Shown: positions 16,784 to 25,808 of the stretch, in pieces
Layout of the letters: each line of letters starts with the position of its first letter
How positions within the stretch are numbered: the stretch's first letter is position 1
Assembly: GCF_018811945.1 (NCBI RefSeq)
Contig: NZ_JACRVU010000019.1
Coordinates: 1 to 51,856, forward strand
Origin: Gluconobacter sp. P1C6_b
GTDB lineage: Bacteria; Pseudomonadota; Alphaproteobacteria; Acetobacterales; Acetobacteraceae
Length of the DNA: 51,856 bases
Reading direction: 5' to 3'
Position numbers and translations under genes: made by a program
The notes under the pieces: generated by a model
Seen by the model: only the letters and a program-made list of their open reading frames with translations
Databases searched by the model: none
Told to the model about the DNA's origin: nothing

Positions 16784-18190
16784 ATGCCGATACGAAACAC
16801 TGGAAATATCTGTGATCATGTCGACGCCCTGGCGGATGAGGCCATTGCACTGAGCGATGACGTGTGGGCTGTTCCAGAGCTCTGCTACCGCGAACATCAA
16901 TCCTGTGCGCTGCACACCCGGATGCTGTCCGATCATGGTTTTGCCCTCACACCCCACGTTGCAGGAATCTCGACGGCCGTAATGGGCGAAAGCGGAGAGA
17001 GCGGTCCCGTCATCGCCTTTCTGGGGGAATACGATGCCCTGCCCGGACTTGCGGCGGTGGCAGGTTCCTTCGATCACATTCCGACGACAGAAAACGGTCA
17101 TGGATGCGGGCACAACCTGCTCGGAGCTGCCTCTCTTCTGGCCGCCGTCGCTGTTCGGGACTGGCTTGCGGCCATGCAGATTCCTGGCCGCGTCCGATAC
17201 TATGGATGCCCTGCAGAGGAAGGCGGGGCAGGAAAAGGCTTCATGGTCCGAGGGGGGGCATTCAAGGGAGTGGATGCCGCCATTTCATGGCACCCATCCC
17301 CATTCTGCGGAGTACTTCCCCCGTCTTCCCTGGCGAATGTCCGGATGGATTTCACATTCACCGGTCGTTCGGCCCACGCAGCGGCCGCCCCCCATCTGGG
17401 ACGGTCAGCCCTGGATGCAGTCGAACTTATGAGCGTGGGGGTCAATTATCTGCGTGAACACATGCTTCCCACCTCGCGCATCCATTACGCTTATATCAAT
17501 GCCGGAGGAACAGCTCCCAATGTCGTACAGTCGGAAACGACCGTCCGGTATTCCGTTCGGGCGGAAGATCTTTCTGAAATGCTGGCACTGACGGAGCGGG
17601 TGCGGCAGGTCGCTAAGGGGGCCGCCCTGATGAGCGGAACTGAGGTCCATAGCATCATCACCGGAGGCGTTGCGAACCTGCTTCCCTGTCCGCCCCTTGA
17701 AAGAGTGATGCAGGAGAGTTTCGAGCAACTCGAGCCACCGCCCTTCAGCACCGAAGATCGGGTTTTCGCCGCAAGGATACAGGAGACCCTGTGTGCCGAA
17801 GACATTGAGTCCGCTCTTCGGCAGGTGGGACGCTCCGCGTGTGATACGCCTCTGTCCGACTTTATCCTGCCTGCCGGAAGCCGGTTTTCCCTGGGCTCCA
17901 CGGATGTCGGAGATGTCAGCTGGACTGTCCCGACGGTTCAGGCCCTGGGAGCAACCTGTGCCATCGGAACACCCCTTCATTCGTGGCAGATGACGGCTCA
18001 GGGTGTCTCCCCGGTGGCACATAAAGGAATGATCCATGTTGCAAAGGCTATGGCGATGACCGCCATCCGATTATTCCAGTCCCCGGAAGTTCTGAAGGAA
18101 GCACAGACCGATCACGCGAAACGCCTTCTTCGCACGCCTTATGTCTCTCCCATCCCTGCGGATACTTTCCCACCTCAGGGCGCTTGCTGA
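16784..18190 (+). CDS. AbgB-like M20 amidohydrolase
   Basis: A 468-residue metallopeptidase-fold amidohydrolase close in length and motifs to AbgB (aminobenzoyl-glutamate hydrolase subunit B). Metal-site motifs include FLGEYDALPGL, NGHGCGHNLLGAA, CPAEEGGAGKG and ISWHPSP. The dimer-domain motif GRSAHAAAAPHLGRSAL and the AbgB-type STDVGDVSWTVPT near the C-terminus are also present. AGGAAGG lies 6-7 bp before ATG 16784. The family cleaves an amide between an acyl or aryl group and an amino acid. No AbgA partner or AbgT transporter is present, so the substrate may differ. It diverges from the TonB receptor and leads a run with two LysR genes. Confidence 0.85.
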   Translation: MPIRNTGNICDHVDALADEAIALSDDVWAVPELCYREHQSCALHTRMLSDHGFALTPHVAGISTAVMGESGESGPVIAFLGEYDALPGLAAVAGSFDHIPTTENGHGCGHNLLGAASLLAAVAVRDWLAAMQIPGRVRYYGCPAEEGGAGKGFMVRGGAFKGVDAAISWHPSPFCGVLPPSSLANVRMDFTFTGRSAHAAAAPHLGRSALDAVELMSVGVNYLREHMLPTSRIHYAYINAGGTAPNVVQSETTVRYSVRAEDLSEMLALTERVRQVAKGAALMSGTEVHSIITGGVANLLPCPPLERVMQESFEQLEPPPFSTEDRVFAARIQETLCAEDIESALRQVGRSACDTPLSDFILPAGSRFSLGSTDVGDVSWTVPTVQALGATCAIGTPLHSWQMTAQGVSPVAHKGMIHVAKAMAMTAIRLFQSPEVLKEAQTDHAKRLLRTPYVSPIPADTFPPQGAC

Positions 18191-18285
18191 AAAGGAACCG
18201 GAATTGTGTTCTGATATCACGGCGCCTGCCATACCATTACGTCTGAAGACATCATTTCAACATCAAAAACGAGAGACAGCGTATC

Positions 18286-19155
18286 TTGGATACACGCTTT
18301 CTGGAAAGCTTCATCGCCATCGTGGAGCGGGGTTCCATCGCCGATGCCGCACGTCAGCTCTCACTCACCCCTGCGGCCGTTTCCCAGCGCATCAAGGCTC
18401 TTGAAGACCAGATCAGACAGCCTCTGCTGATCCGTGCCGGCAGGACCGTGACCCCGACCGCTGCGGGCCTTGCCATCATTGAGAAGAGTCGGCAGCTCAT
18501 CAAAGGTGTCGAAGAGCTGCGGTCCCTCGCCTTTCAGGAAGAATTTGCCGGCGAACTGAAAATCGGTGCCATTTCCACGGCCCTGACCGGCATCCTTCCT
18601 TTCATGCTGAAAAAATTCTTCATCGACTACCCGCAAATCGACCTGCATGTCACACCCGGTCAGTCGATCAAGCTGTATCATGAGGTTCTGGAAGGGCAGC
18701 TGGACTGCGCGATCATCGTCGAGCCCCCTTTCGGTATTCCCAAGACATGCGGCTGGAAAAGGCTGCTGTCGGAGCCATTGATAGTTCTGGTTCCAGAGAG
18801 CTGCACTGAAGCGGACCCTCTGAAGATTCTAAAAAACAATGTTTTCCTTCGGTATGACCGGAACCAATGGGGTGGCCGTGTCGCCGATACCTTCCTCAAG
18901 GACAACAGGATTTTTCCCAAGGAGCAGCTTGAGTTGGATTCACTTGAAGCCATCTCCCTGATGGTCAGCCAGGGCATTGGCATTTCCCTGTTGCCCGACT
19001 GGCTCCCTCCCTGGCCGGAAGGACTCAAGGTCCGGAAAATTCCTGTCTCCAGCACCCCACCCCAGCGCCATATAGGTTTGCACTGGCTGCACGCCTCACC
19101 GCACGCTCATCTCATCAAGACCATGGAGCCATTCCTCAACATCAAGAAGCTCTGA
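18286..19155 (+). CDS. LysR-family regulator, first of a tandem pair
   Basis: A 289-residue LysR-type regulator: N-terminal winged helix-turn-helix (FIAIVERGSIADAARQLSLTPAAVSQRIKALEDQI), then a periplasmic-binding-protein-like effector domain from about residue 90. The start is a TTG at 18286; no upstream ATG gives a sensible product, and the neighbour starts with the same MDTRFLES. The effector domain shares RYDRNQWGGR and PPWPEG-type motifs with the next gene, marking a recent duplication. It lies 95 bp after the AbgB-like gene and probably senses a pathway metabolite. Confidence 0.88.
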   Translation: MDTRFLESFIAIVERGSIADAARQLSLTPAAVSQRIKALEDQIRQPLLIRAGRTVTPTAAGLAIIEKSRQLIKGVEELRSLAFQEEFAGELKIGAISTALTGILPFMLKKFFIDYPQIDLHVTPGQSIKLYHEVLEGQLDCAIIVEPPFGIPKTCGWKRLLSEPLIVLVPESCTEADPLKILKNNVFLRYDRNQWGGRVADTFLKDNRIFPKEQLELDSLEAISLMVSQGIGISLLPDWLPPWPEGLKVRKIPVSSTPPQRHIGLHWLHASPHAHLIKTMEPFLNIKKL

Positions 19156-19189
19156 AGGCTCTCACTTTTCCCATTCCGGATAACCGTTC

Positions 19190-20071
19190 ATGGACACACG
19201 CTTTCTTGAAAGTCTGCTCATTGTTATCGAACAGGGCTCCATTGCCGCTGCTGCACGCCAGCAGCAGCTGACTCCTGCAACCGTGGCACAGCGGCTTCGG
19301 ACACTGGAAGAGGAAATCGGCTGTTCGCTGGTCCAGCGGGATGGACGCCATGTCCGCCCGACCGAACATGGCCTGGCCATTCTCGAGCAGAGCCGCCGGA
19401 TCATTACATCTGTCCGCGAACTCTGCGTGATCGCGACAAGCGATACCCCTGTCGGCAAACTCAGACTGGGGGCTATTTCCAGTGCCGCAAACGGCCTCCT
19501 CCCCCCCTATCTGAAGCGCTTTTTCGAATGCTTTCCTGAAATCGAGCTGCACATCATGCCAGGATCGTCCTCCGCGCTTTATAATGCCGTTCTGGATGGG
19601 ACACTGGATGCCGCCTTCATCGTCGAGCCGCCGTTCAACATTCCAGAAACCTATGTCTGGGAAACCCTGCGCTCAGAGCCGCTCATCGTTCTTGTTCCCG
19701 GCGATGTCACGGAGACAGATCCGCATGAAATCCTGCGCCACTATCCCTTCATCCGTTATGATCGCAACCAGTGGGGAGGACGGCTGGCTGATGACTATCT
19801 GAAACGCACCGGGATCTGGCCACATGAACGGCTGGAACTGGACGCACTCGATGCCATTACCACCCTCGTCAATCAGGGAACCGGCGTCTCACTGATCCCG
19901 GACTGGGCCCTCCCCTGGCCGGACGGCTTCCATCTGAAAAAGGTCTTGCTCCCGGCTCCGGCTCCATGCAGGAAACTGGGATTTTTCTCCCAGAGAAATA
20001 CCCCACGAAGGCGCCTGATCAACCGTCTTCTTGATATTCTTCAGTCGTCCCTGGGGTCTGCCAGACTGTGA
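19190..20071 (+). CDS. LysR-family regulator, second of a tandem pair
   Basis: A 293-residue paralogue of the preceding regulator, 34 bp downstream. The helix-turn-helix is LIVIEQGSIAAAARQQQLTPATVAQRLRTLEEEIG. The effector domain keeps FIRYDRNQWGGRLADDYL and DWALPWPDG. The DNA-binding recognition helices differ (PATVAQRLRTL here against PAAVSQRIKAL), so the pair may bind related but distinct sites or sense different ligands. It ends 38 bp from the convergent IclR gene. Confidence 0.88.
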   Translation: MDTRFLESLLIVIEQGSIAAAARQQQLTPATVAQRLRTLEEEIGCSLVQRDGRHVRPTEHGLAILEQSRRIITSVRELCVIATSDTPVGKLRLGAISSAANGLLPPYLKRFFECFPEIELHIMPGSSSALYNAVLDGTLDAAFIVEPPFNIPETYVWETLRSEPLIVLVPGDVTETDPHEILRHYPFIRYDRNQWGGRLADDYLKRTGIWPHERLELDALDAITTLVNQGTGVSLIPDWALPWPDGFHLKKVLLPAPAPCRKLGFFSQRNTPRRRLINRLLDILQSSLGSARL

Positions 20072-20109
20072 AGATCATCACTTCGGGACGGCAGATCCCG
20101 AAAGCCCTG

Positions 20110-20868
20110 TCAGATCGTTTTCCCAAACACGCTTCTGGAGCCTTCCAGATTGGCACTTGCGACGTGTTTCATCATCATCCAGGCGAGCTGAATCAGGCGC
20201 TGCCGCGGCAGTTCCGTTGCCGGCCCCGACAGGGCGATGCTCGAGCGGACCTCGCCGCTGCTTTCCCGCCAGGGAATGGCAACGGCATTGATACCGGGTC
20301 GATAGGATTCAAGATCCAGGGCATATCCCTTGACCCGGACATTCTCGATTTCCAGCAGAATATTCTTGCTCAGAGCATTTGCGCGCGTGGCCAGCACACG
20401 TTTCCCCAGTCCCGGCACAAACGCCAGAAACACCAGCCCGACCGAAGAGCCCTCGAGCTTCTCCCGGTCATGGAGGCGGGAGGCAGCGAAGAGCGGATCC
20501 TTCAGATCCACGATATCGACGTAAGCGGCCTTGTCCCCGCTGGGAACCGCGAAATAGACCGTAGCGCCACTCTCCCGGGCGATCTGCTCCAGAACAGGCC
20601 GCATCCTGTCACGGAAAACGTAGTCATTCCCCACGATACGGGAGAGATTGAGAATGCGTCCTCCCAGATAATAATTCATATCCCCCAGACGACGGTGGAC
20701 ATAGCCAAGCTGCTCCAGCGTCTGAAGGATGTTGTGAGCCGTCGTCTTGCCCAGGCCTGAGATAACGGCCAGATCCCGCAGTCGCGCGGCGCCCCCCTGC
20801 TGCGCAATGATTTCAAGAAGAGCCACGGCGCGTTCGATGGACTGAATCAGTTTGGGAGTTTTCGACAT
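20110..20868 (-). CDS. IclR-family transcriptional regulator
   Basis: A 252-residue regulator with an N-terminal winged helix (SIERAVALLEIIAQQGGAARLRDLAVISGLGKTTAHNILQTLEQLGYV) and a C-terminal GAF-like ligand domain (FRDRMRPVLEQIARESGATVYFAVPSGDKAAYVD). ATG 20868 has AAAAGG about 6 bp upstream; a longer frame to 21048 has no coding character. It faces the second LysR gene. IclR proteins typically control nearby catabolic genes, so it may belong with the amidohydrolase cluster, but it could also serve the quinoprotein genes on its other side. Confidence 0.87.
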   Translation of the reverse strand: MSKTPKLIQSIERAVALLEIIAQQGGAARLRDLAVISGLGKTTAHNILQTLEQLGYVHRRLGDMNYYLGGRILNLSRIVGNDYVFRDRMRPVLEQIARESGATVYFAVPSGDKAAYVDIVDLKDPLFAASRLHDREKLEGSSVGLVFLAFVPGLGKRVLATRANALSKNILLEIENVRVKGYALDLESYRPGINAVAIPWRESSGEVRSSIALSGPATELPRQRLIQLAWMMMKHVASANLEGSRSVFGKTI

Positions 20869-20963
20869 AGAACCTTTTCTCTTGAATGGCCGAAATGATC
20901 GAAACGCAGCCTGACAGCCTTGTTTAGACGAAATTCTTTCCCCGACGGATCGGGAAAGCATTT

Positions 20964-20996
20964 GGCCGCTTTGCTCGCAGGCAAAACGGCCTTTTT
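20964..20996 (+). terminator. Hairpin with T-run, plus orientation
   Basis: GGCCGCTTTGC (20964-20974) pairs with GCAAAACGGCC (20981-20991) with one mismatch and is followed by TTTTT. It is a good intrinsic terminator read on the plus strand, although both neighbouring genes (IclR and sldA) are on the minus strand and the nearest plus gene ended 900 bp earlier. Confidence 0.6.
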
Positions 20997-21035
20997 CATG
21001 TCCCGTACAAGGCAGGCGCCGCGCTTCGATGTTTC

Positions 21036-21072
21036 CCGGAGACCGCACTTCATGCGGCCTCCGGTTTTTTTT
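21036..21072 (+). terminator. Strong hairpin with eight T, plus orientation, at the sldA stop
   Basis: CCGGAG-A-CCGCA (21036-21047) pairs with TGCGG-C-CTCCGG (21053-21064) around a five-base loop, followed by eight T (21065-21072). This is a textbook intrinsic terminator on the plus strand. On the minus strand the same hairpin follows the sldA stop codon but lacks a T-run, so it may only weakly end or protect the sld transcript. Confidence 0.65.
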
Positions 21073-23291
21073 CAGTTCGTTCCCTTGGGAAGCGCGAAAA
21101 CAACCATCTGATCCGAGATTGGCGTCATCATGAAGTGGTGACCGCCGGCCATGATCGCAACATACTGCCGTCCATTGGCTTCATACGTCATCGGATTGGC
21201 CTGACCGCCACCCGGGAGGACATGCGACCACAGAACCTTGCCCGTCCGCTCGTCGATGGCCCGGATCAGGTTGTCGGTCGCTGCACCGATGAAGACCAGT
21301 CCCCCCTTGGTAATGACGGAACCGCCATTGTTGGGTGTTCCGATTTCCCAGGGCAGCCCTGTCGGCAGGCCCCACGGACCGTTGGCACGAGCCGTTCCCA
21401 GTGGGTGCTGCCACAGCACTTTCTGCCCGTGCTTCATGTCGATGGCGGTAATCATCCCGTAAGGCGGTTTGTGGCACAGCATACGGGTGAACGGGTCCCA
21501 GAACGGTGCAATCGTGATCGCATAGGGCGTCCCTTCCATCGGACCATTACCCTCCGCCGAGGCGCCGGCGCCGGGCTTGTAGTGCACAGCGTCAATTGGC
21601 ATCAGCTTCAGATCGTCTGCCTTGCGACGGGTGATGAGCTGGGCATACATCGGAGACGCATTCCAGTTGGCGATCAGGATACCCGTTTCCGGATCATAGG
21701 CCATGGAGCCCCAGTCGCTGCCGCCATTATTGCCCGGATACATGATCCAAGGCTTGTCCAGGCTGGGAGGCGTGAACTCACCCACATAATGCGCGCTGCG
21801 GAATTTGATGCGGCAGTAGAGTTGATCCAGCGGAGACATGCCCCACATGTCCTTTTCCTGAAGCTCGGGCATGCGCAGGGCGGGCATCCCGACGGACCAG
21901 GGCTGCGTCGGCGCACGCGTATCGCCCGGAACATTTCCTGCCGGGGCCGGACGCTCCTCCACGGGAAGAATGGGCTTGCCCGTCCTGCGATCCAGAACGA
22001 AGGTCTGTCCCCGCTTGGTCGGTACGATAATGGCCGGAACCGTCTGCCCGTCAGGCGTCGGCATGTCCATCATCGTAACCTGCGATCCCATGTCGTAGTC
22101 CCAGACGTCCTTGCGCGTTGTCTGGTAGACCCAGCGCGGGGACCCGCTCTTGACGTCCAGGGCTACGATCGACGTTGAAACGGCATTTTCCTCAGGGCTG
22201 CGATAACCGCTGAAATAGTCACCAGCCGAGTTTCCGGTGGGAACATAAACCAGTCCCAACGCATTATCGCCCGTCAGCGCGGCCCAGGAATTGGGCGTGC
22301 CACGGCTGTAATGGTTGTTACCGATCGGCTGCGAATGGTCATCGGGGCGCTTGACGTCCCAGGCCCAGACGAACTTTCCGCTCTCCACATCATAGCCACG
22401 TACGACGCCGGATGGCGCCCACCGGCGCTGGCCGTCCAGAACCTCGTGATTGACGACAACCACACCGTTTACGACCATCGGCGGAACCGTCATGGCCACG
22501 AAACCCGGAACGGACTCACCCAGTCCCTGCATCAGGTTAACCTGCCCGCCATGACCGAAAGTGGGACAGAATTCACCAGTCGCTGCATCCACTTCGACCA
22601 GCCGCATATCCAGCGTGCCTTCGATGATACGGTTGTGACATGGCTGGCCCTCAGGCACCTGCGATGACGTGAAATACGTCACGCCCTTGCACGCGGCCGT
22701 ATAGGGAATGGACTCATATTTCACATTGAGATTGTGCCGCCAGATCTGCTTTCCCGTTGTCGGATCAAGCTTGATGATGTCGTTCTGCGCCGAACACATG
22801 TAGAGACCGTCGCCAACCTTGATCGGTGTCGTCTCGGCCGCCCATTTGTTCGTCTGTCCCGGACGCGGATAGCTGCCCGTGTGGTAGGTGAAAGCAACTT
22901 CCAGTTTGGAGACATTCTCCGGCGTGATCTGGTCCAGAGGCGAATAGCGCGTCTGGTTGTCGTCGTGTCCGTAGCTCGCCCAGTCCTCACGTGCCGGACT
23001 GGCGCTCTGCTGCGGTACCATGGCCGGCAGTGCGGACGCATCGATGGAATCCATATCCGGCAGATTGGCGGCATTCACGCCCGGAGCCTGAGGGGCATAG
23101 GGTGAAGGTCCGGCGAAATAACTCGGATCAGGCGGTGCGTCCCGTGCCGGTTCGTCGGCCTTGCCCGGCCCCGGAATGGAGGCGGAGGGCGGACCACCCG
23201 CTCCGGCAGGAGCGAATTGTGCATGGGCCGCAAATGGCAGGGTAGTCAGTGCCAGAGAAGCCACTGTGGCGAGAAGATATGGCCGGCGCAT
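21072..23291 (-). CDS. sldA: PQQ-dependent polyol (glycerol/sorbitol) dehydrogenase large subunit SldA
   Basis: A 739-residue periplasmic quinoprotein. The signal peptide MRRPYLLATVASLALTTLPF ends at AHA, and a Pro/Ala-rich linker precedes an eight-bladed PQQ propeller. Propeller and cofactor motifs include WASYGHDDNQTRYSPL, NHYSRGTPNSWAAL, KDVWDYDMGSQ with the catalytic Asp, and PTKRGQTFVLDRRTGKP with the PQQ-contacting Lys. The sequence closely resembles remembered Gluconobacter SldA, including GQANPMTYEANGRQYVAIMAGGHHFMMTPISDQ. It oxidises polyols such as glycerol, sorbitol, gluconate or arabitol in the periplasm and passes electrons to ubiquinone. Its ATG overlaps the sldB stop by one base. 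Confidence 0.93.
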   Translation of the reverse strand: MRRPYLLATVASLALTTLPFAAHAQFAPAGAGGPPSASIPGPGKADEPARDAPPDPSYFAGPSPYAPQAPGVNAANLPDMDSIDASALPAMVPQQSASPAREDWASYGHDDNQTRYSPLDQITPENVSKLEVAFTYHTGSYPRPGQTNKWAAETTPIKVGDGLYMCSAQNDIIKLDPTTGKQIWRHNLNVKYESIPYTAACKGVTYFTSSQVPEGQPCHNRIIEGTLDMRLVEVDAATGEFCPTFGHGGQVNLMQGLGESVPGFVAMTVPPMVVNGVVVVNHEVLDGQRRWAPSGVVRGYDVESGKFVWAWDVKRPDDHSQPIGNNHYSRGTPNSWAALTGDNALGLVYVPTGNSAGDYFSGYRSPEENAVSTSIVALDVKSGSPRWVYQTTRKDVWDYDMGSQVTMMDMPTPDGQTVPAIIVPTKRGQTFVLDRRTGKPILPVEERPAPAGNVPGDTRAPTQPWSVGMPALRMPELQEKDMWGMSPLDQLYCRIKFRSAHYVGEFTPPSLDKPWIMYPGNNGGSDWGSMAYDPETGILIANWNASPMYAQLITRRKADDLKLMPIDAVHYKPGAGASAEGNGPMEGTPYAITIAPFWDPFTRMLCHKPPYGMITAIDMKHGQKVLWQHPLGTARANGPWGLPTGLPWEIGTPNNGGSVITKGGLVFIGAATDNLIRAIDERTGKVLWSHVLPGGGQANPMTYEANGRQYVAIMAGGHHFMMTPISDQMVVFALPKGTN

Positions 23292-23695
23292 CAGACGGCT
23301 CCCTTGCTGGAAAAACGCACTTCCTGACGGCGCAGGACCGGAATGGACAGGGCGACCAGAATGCCCAGAAGGGTCGGCCCGAAAGCGCGGGGAAGCAGAT
23401 CAATCGGGCTGAAACCGACTTCCCACAGGGACCACACCCAAGTGTAGGCCAGTGCGCCGAGATACAGGAACGCGCCCATTGTGCGCCCCAGTATGATGAA
23501 AACACCCCCGGCTAGCAGAACAAGGCCGCAGATGGCGTAATAAGAAGAGCCTCCCAGCATGGCGAGATCCACTCCGCCGATGACAAATGCCACCCCGACG
23601 AGCGTGATGACCACACCAAGAAGCAGCACAAGCCACTCCACAAAAGTCGCATTATGAAGGTGCCGGAACATTACGTTCCCGGATGAATTAACCAT
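23291..23695 (-). CDS. sldB: Polyol dehydrogenase membrane subunit SldB
   Basis: A 134-residue hydrophobic protein with about four membrane helices, the anchor and quinone-interacting subunit of the SldBA enzyme. Recognisable segments are FVIGGVDLAMLGGSSYYAICG, GAFLYLGALAYTWVWSLWEV and LLPRAFGPTLLGILVALSIP. ATG 23695 is preceded by AAAGGAAAGG. It resembles the N-terminal anchor of the one-piece quinoprotein at 25809-28229 (IGGIELISLGGTFYYLIAGLAL, VWSLAEV), so the two enzymes show split and fused versions of one architecture. SldB is known to be needed for SldA activity. Confidence 0.93.
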   Translation of the reverse strand: MVNSSGNVMFRHLHNATFVEWLVLLLGVVITLVGVAFVIGGVDLAMLGGSSYYAICGLVLLAGGVFIILGRTMGAFLYLGALAYTWVWSLWEVGFSPIDLLPRAFGPTLLGILVALSIPVLRRQEVRFSSKGAV

Positions 23696-23822
23696 GAACC
23701 TTTCCTTTTCCGAGTGGGAATTAGTGATTACATGAAGTCAGATTTAAACAAGATATTCCGAGATAGCTCACAACGGCGTGATATAACTTGGTATTCTTAT
23801 AATAGTTACTTTGTATATTAGC

Positions 23823-25382
23823 TCAAAGTGTGATTCCCGTTTCAAAGTCCAGTATCAATGGATTTTTGTATTTATTGGTTCCGCCCGTACTCCAGATGTA
23901 CTGGGCACCCGGGCGGATCAGCAGCCAGGGGGTGGGACGCCAGCCATAATTGAGTTCGATCGCGTGTTCACCGGAAGGCTTGTAAATGCCCGTAGCCCCC
24001 GTGCCCTGCAGTTCATGAACCCAGTTCGTGAGTTTTGGACTGACCCACAGCATCTTCATGCCAAGGCTGACCGTATCGTTCGGCCGCGTCGGGAACGTCC
24101 CTTTGCGTGTCAGACCCCAGTCAACGAAATAGGGTGCAACAGACGTCCGCGGATCACCCCACGTAAAGGACGCGAAAAATGATGTTCCTCGGTTCGGATC
24201 GTTTTCATCACGCTCCAGCATCCGGTCGAACTGGAACCAGCCGCCAAAGCGCCCCCGCACCTTGGAAACCGGTGCGGAAACCAGGTACTGCGCTGGAATT
24301 CCGAAAGTCCCAAGCTGGGAATAGACGTTCTTCACCTCGGAAGAGTCCCAGTATCCGCCAATTTTCACATTGGTCTGAAGCGGCCCGCTGTAATCGTCTT
24401 TCCCACCCTGATGCCAGACAAGCTGGAACGGAAGAAACGTTCCTGTCGCGCCATGCAGGTTCATTTTCCAGCCGTTATGCGTATTGCCGATCGTGGGATC
24501 GACGGAATAGGCCCCGAACTGGATGGAGTAATGGTCATTTCCCGCCGGATAGAATTTGACCCATGCGCCTGGATGGGCGGTCGGGTAGTAACTGTATCCG
24601 GAATTGAAAGCGATTGACTGGGGCATACCGCAGATCGCATTGCTTTCGAACTGGCAATAATTGTTCATGCCCCAGTACATGGACCAGGATTCAAAATCCG
24701 TTTCGGCGTTCATTTCACCGACATCCGTGCTCACATACCGGTTCCAGGGCATTTCCCAGGACAGGAGTGACAGGCGTACGGTCGGAGAACCGTAGATTTC
24801 CTGCGGACTATCCAGCGCCGGCAGTTTTGCCCCAAGTCCAAGACCTGCTCGGGACGTCACGGTGAGATGAAACAGTCCGATCGAAAATCCCGTCAGCTTT
24901 TTGAGATCAAAATCCACATTGACCCCCACCTCATGCGCATAACGGACATTTTTCGAAGCGCCGCCCATGGGGTTCCCTGCACTGTCCTGAAAATAGTGCC
25001 CCCCGATATTGATGCCCTTTTTCGTCAGCCATGTGCGCCATCCGGCCCAGTCTCCCGTCATGGTGCTTTGCGTCAGCCAGTCGTGAAAACTGTCCGGGAA
25101 AAAGCTGTTTTCGGTCGTATCAGACGTCCGGGCCGTCCCTGTACCGCCATCTGCCACCGGCGCAGGCTTCACAAGTAACGGACGCGGATTCACCGTCTTC
25201 GTGGGACTGCCTGTTGCAGGAGAGACATACGAATTCACACGATCATGAACATTACCCACCTGTGTGACAGGTACTTTCGAAATGTCCTGCGCTTTCAGTC
25301 CACAAGGGATCCATAGAAGTATTAAGGTACTTACATATAGGACCCCTTTTTTACGACCAGGATCGTTATAGTGGTTCAACAT
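23823..25382 (-). CDS. OprB-family carbohydrate-selective porin
   Basis: A 519-residue outer-membrane porin. A signal peptide (KKGVLYVSTLILLWIPCGLKAQ) is followed by a variable linker and an OprB barrel with TMTGDWAGWRTWLTKKGINIGGHYFQD, an OprB hallmark at the start of the barrel, and WGMNNYCQFESNAICGMPQSIAFNSGYSYYP. It would let sugars and polyols into the periplasm. It sits between sldBA and the second quinoprotein dehydrogenase in the same direction, which suggests that it supplies their substrates. AGGGAG lies 12 bp before the ATG, a long spacing. Confidence 0.9.
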   Translation of the reverse strand: MLNHYNDPGRKKGVLYVSTLILLWIPCGLKAQDISKVPVTQVGNVHDRVNSYVSPATGSPTKTVNPRPLLVKPAPVADGGTGTARTSDTTENSFFPDSFHDWLTQSTMTGDWAGWRTWLTKKGINIGGHYFQDSAGNPMGGASKNVRYAHEVGVNVDFDLKKLTGFSIGLFHLTVTSRAGLGLGAKLPALDSPQEIYGSPTVRLSLLSWEMPWNRYVSTDVGEMNAETDFESWSMYWGMNNYCQFESNAICGMPQSIAFNSGYSYYPTAHPGAWVKFYPAGNDHYSIQFGAYSVDPTIGNTHNGWKMNLHGATGTFLPFQLVWHQGGKDDYSGPLQTNVKIGGYWDSSEVKNVYSQLGTFGIPAQYLVSAPVSKVRGRFGGWFQFDRMLERDENDPNRGTSFFASFTWGDPRTSVAPYFVDWGLTRKGTFPTRPNDTVSLGMKMLWVSPKLTNWVHELQGTGATGIYKPSGEHAIELNYGWRPTPWLLIRPGAQYIWSTGGTNKYKNPLILDFETGITL

Positions 25383-25808
25383 ATATTTAAAGGCTCCCTG
25401 CGCGTCTCCCCTTCCTCAGAAAAGAAGTCGCAGAGCCTAGAAATCAAAAAACCGAACCAAAAAAAATAGCTCCCCCGATGACAAAAACCGGACTGAAATC
25501 CATTAGGAATGGACTTTAGTCCCAATGGACACCTAATCTGTTGTTTTAAATGGAATTATTTATCATCTGAACACTCATAAAACGGGCAGAAAGCCGCCCC
25601 TCACTTGTCCGTGTAGAAAACGGATCAAACGCCTGTTTTCCGCGCGTAAGCGCTGATTTTCGTGTTGGGAGGGGAAGACGATGCCGGGGCACCGCAAGCC
25701 GCTGTTCAGCCTGCTGTAAAGCTTTGGAATCTGTGGTCCTGAATACATGCGCAATATGGAAGGGAGCGACAGGATTTTCACCTCGGAAAACCCTGCCGCC
25801 GGGATGGC
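25383..25808. other. Gene-free stretch between quinoprotein and porin genes
   Basis: No convincing gene is seen in these 426 bases. A 68-codon minus-strand frame at 25575-25781 has a Leu/Arg-rich end (ENQRLRAENRRL) that resembles the tail of some transposase OrfA proteins, but it has no ribosome site and is not called. The left third is AT-rich and probably holds the oprB promoter. A candidate terminator is listed separately. Confidence 0.5.
25579..25599 (-). terminator. Candidate terminator downstream of the quinoprotein gene
   Basis: On the minus strand GGGCGG-CTTT-CTGCCC forms a six-pair stem (one G-U) followed by GTTTT. It lies about 210 bp after the stop of the membrane quinoprotein gene and would separate its transcript from oprB. 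Confidence 0.5.

Noticed and set aside
25575-25781. 68-codon frame resembling a transposase OrfA tail
   Set aside because: Only a short Leu/Arg-rich stretch is suggestive. There is no ribosome site, no terminal repeats and no partner frame nearby.
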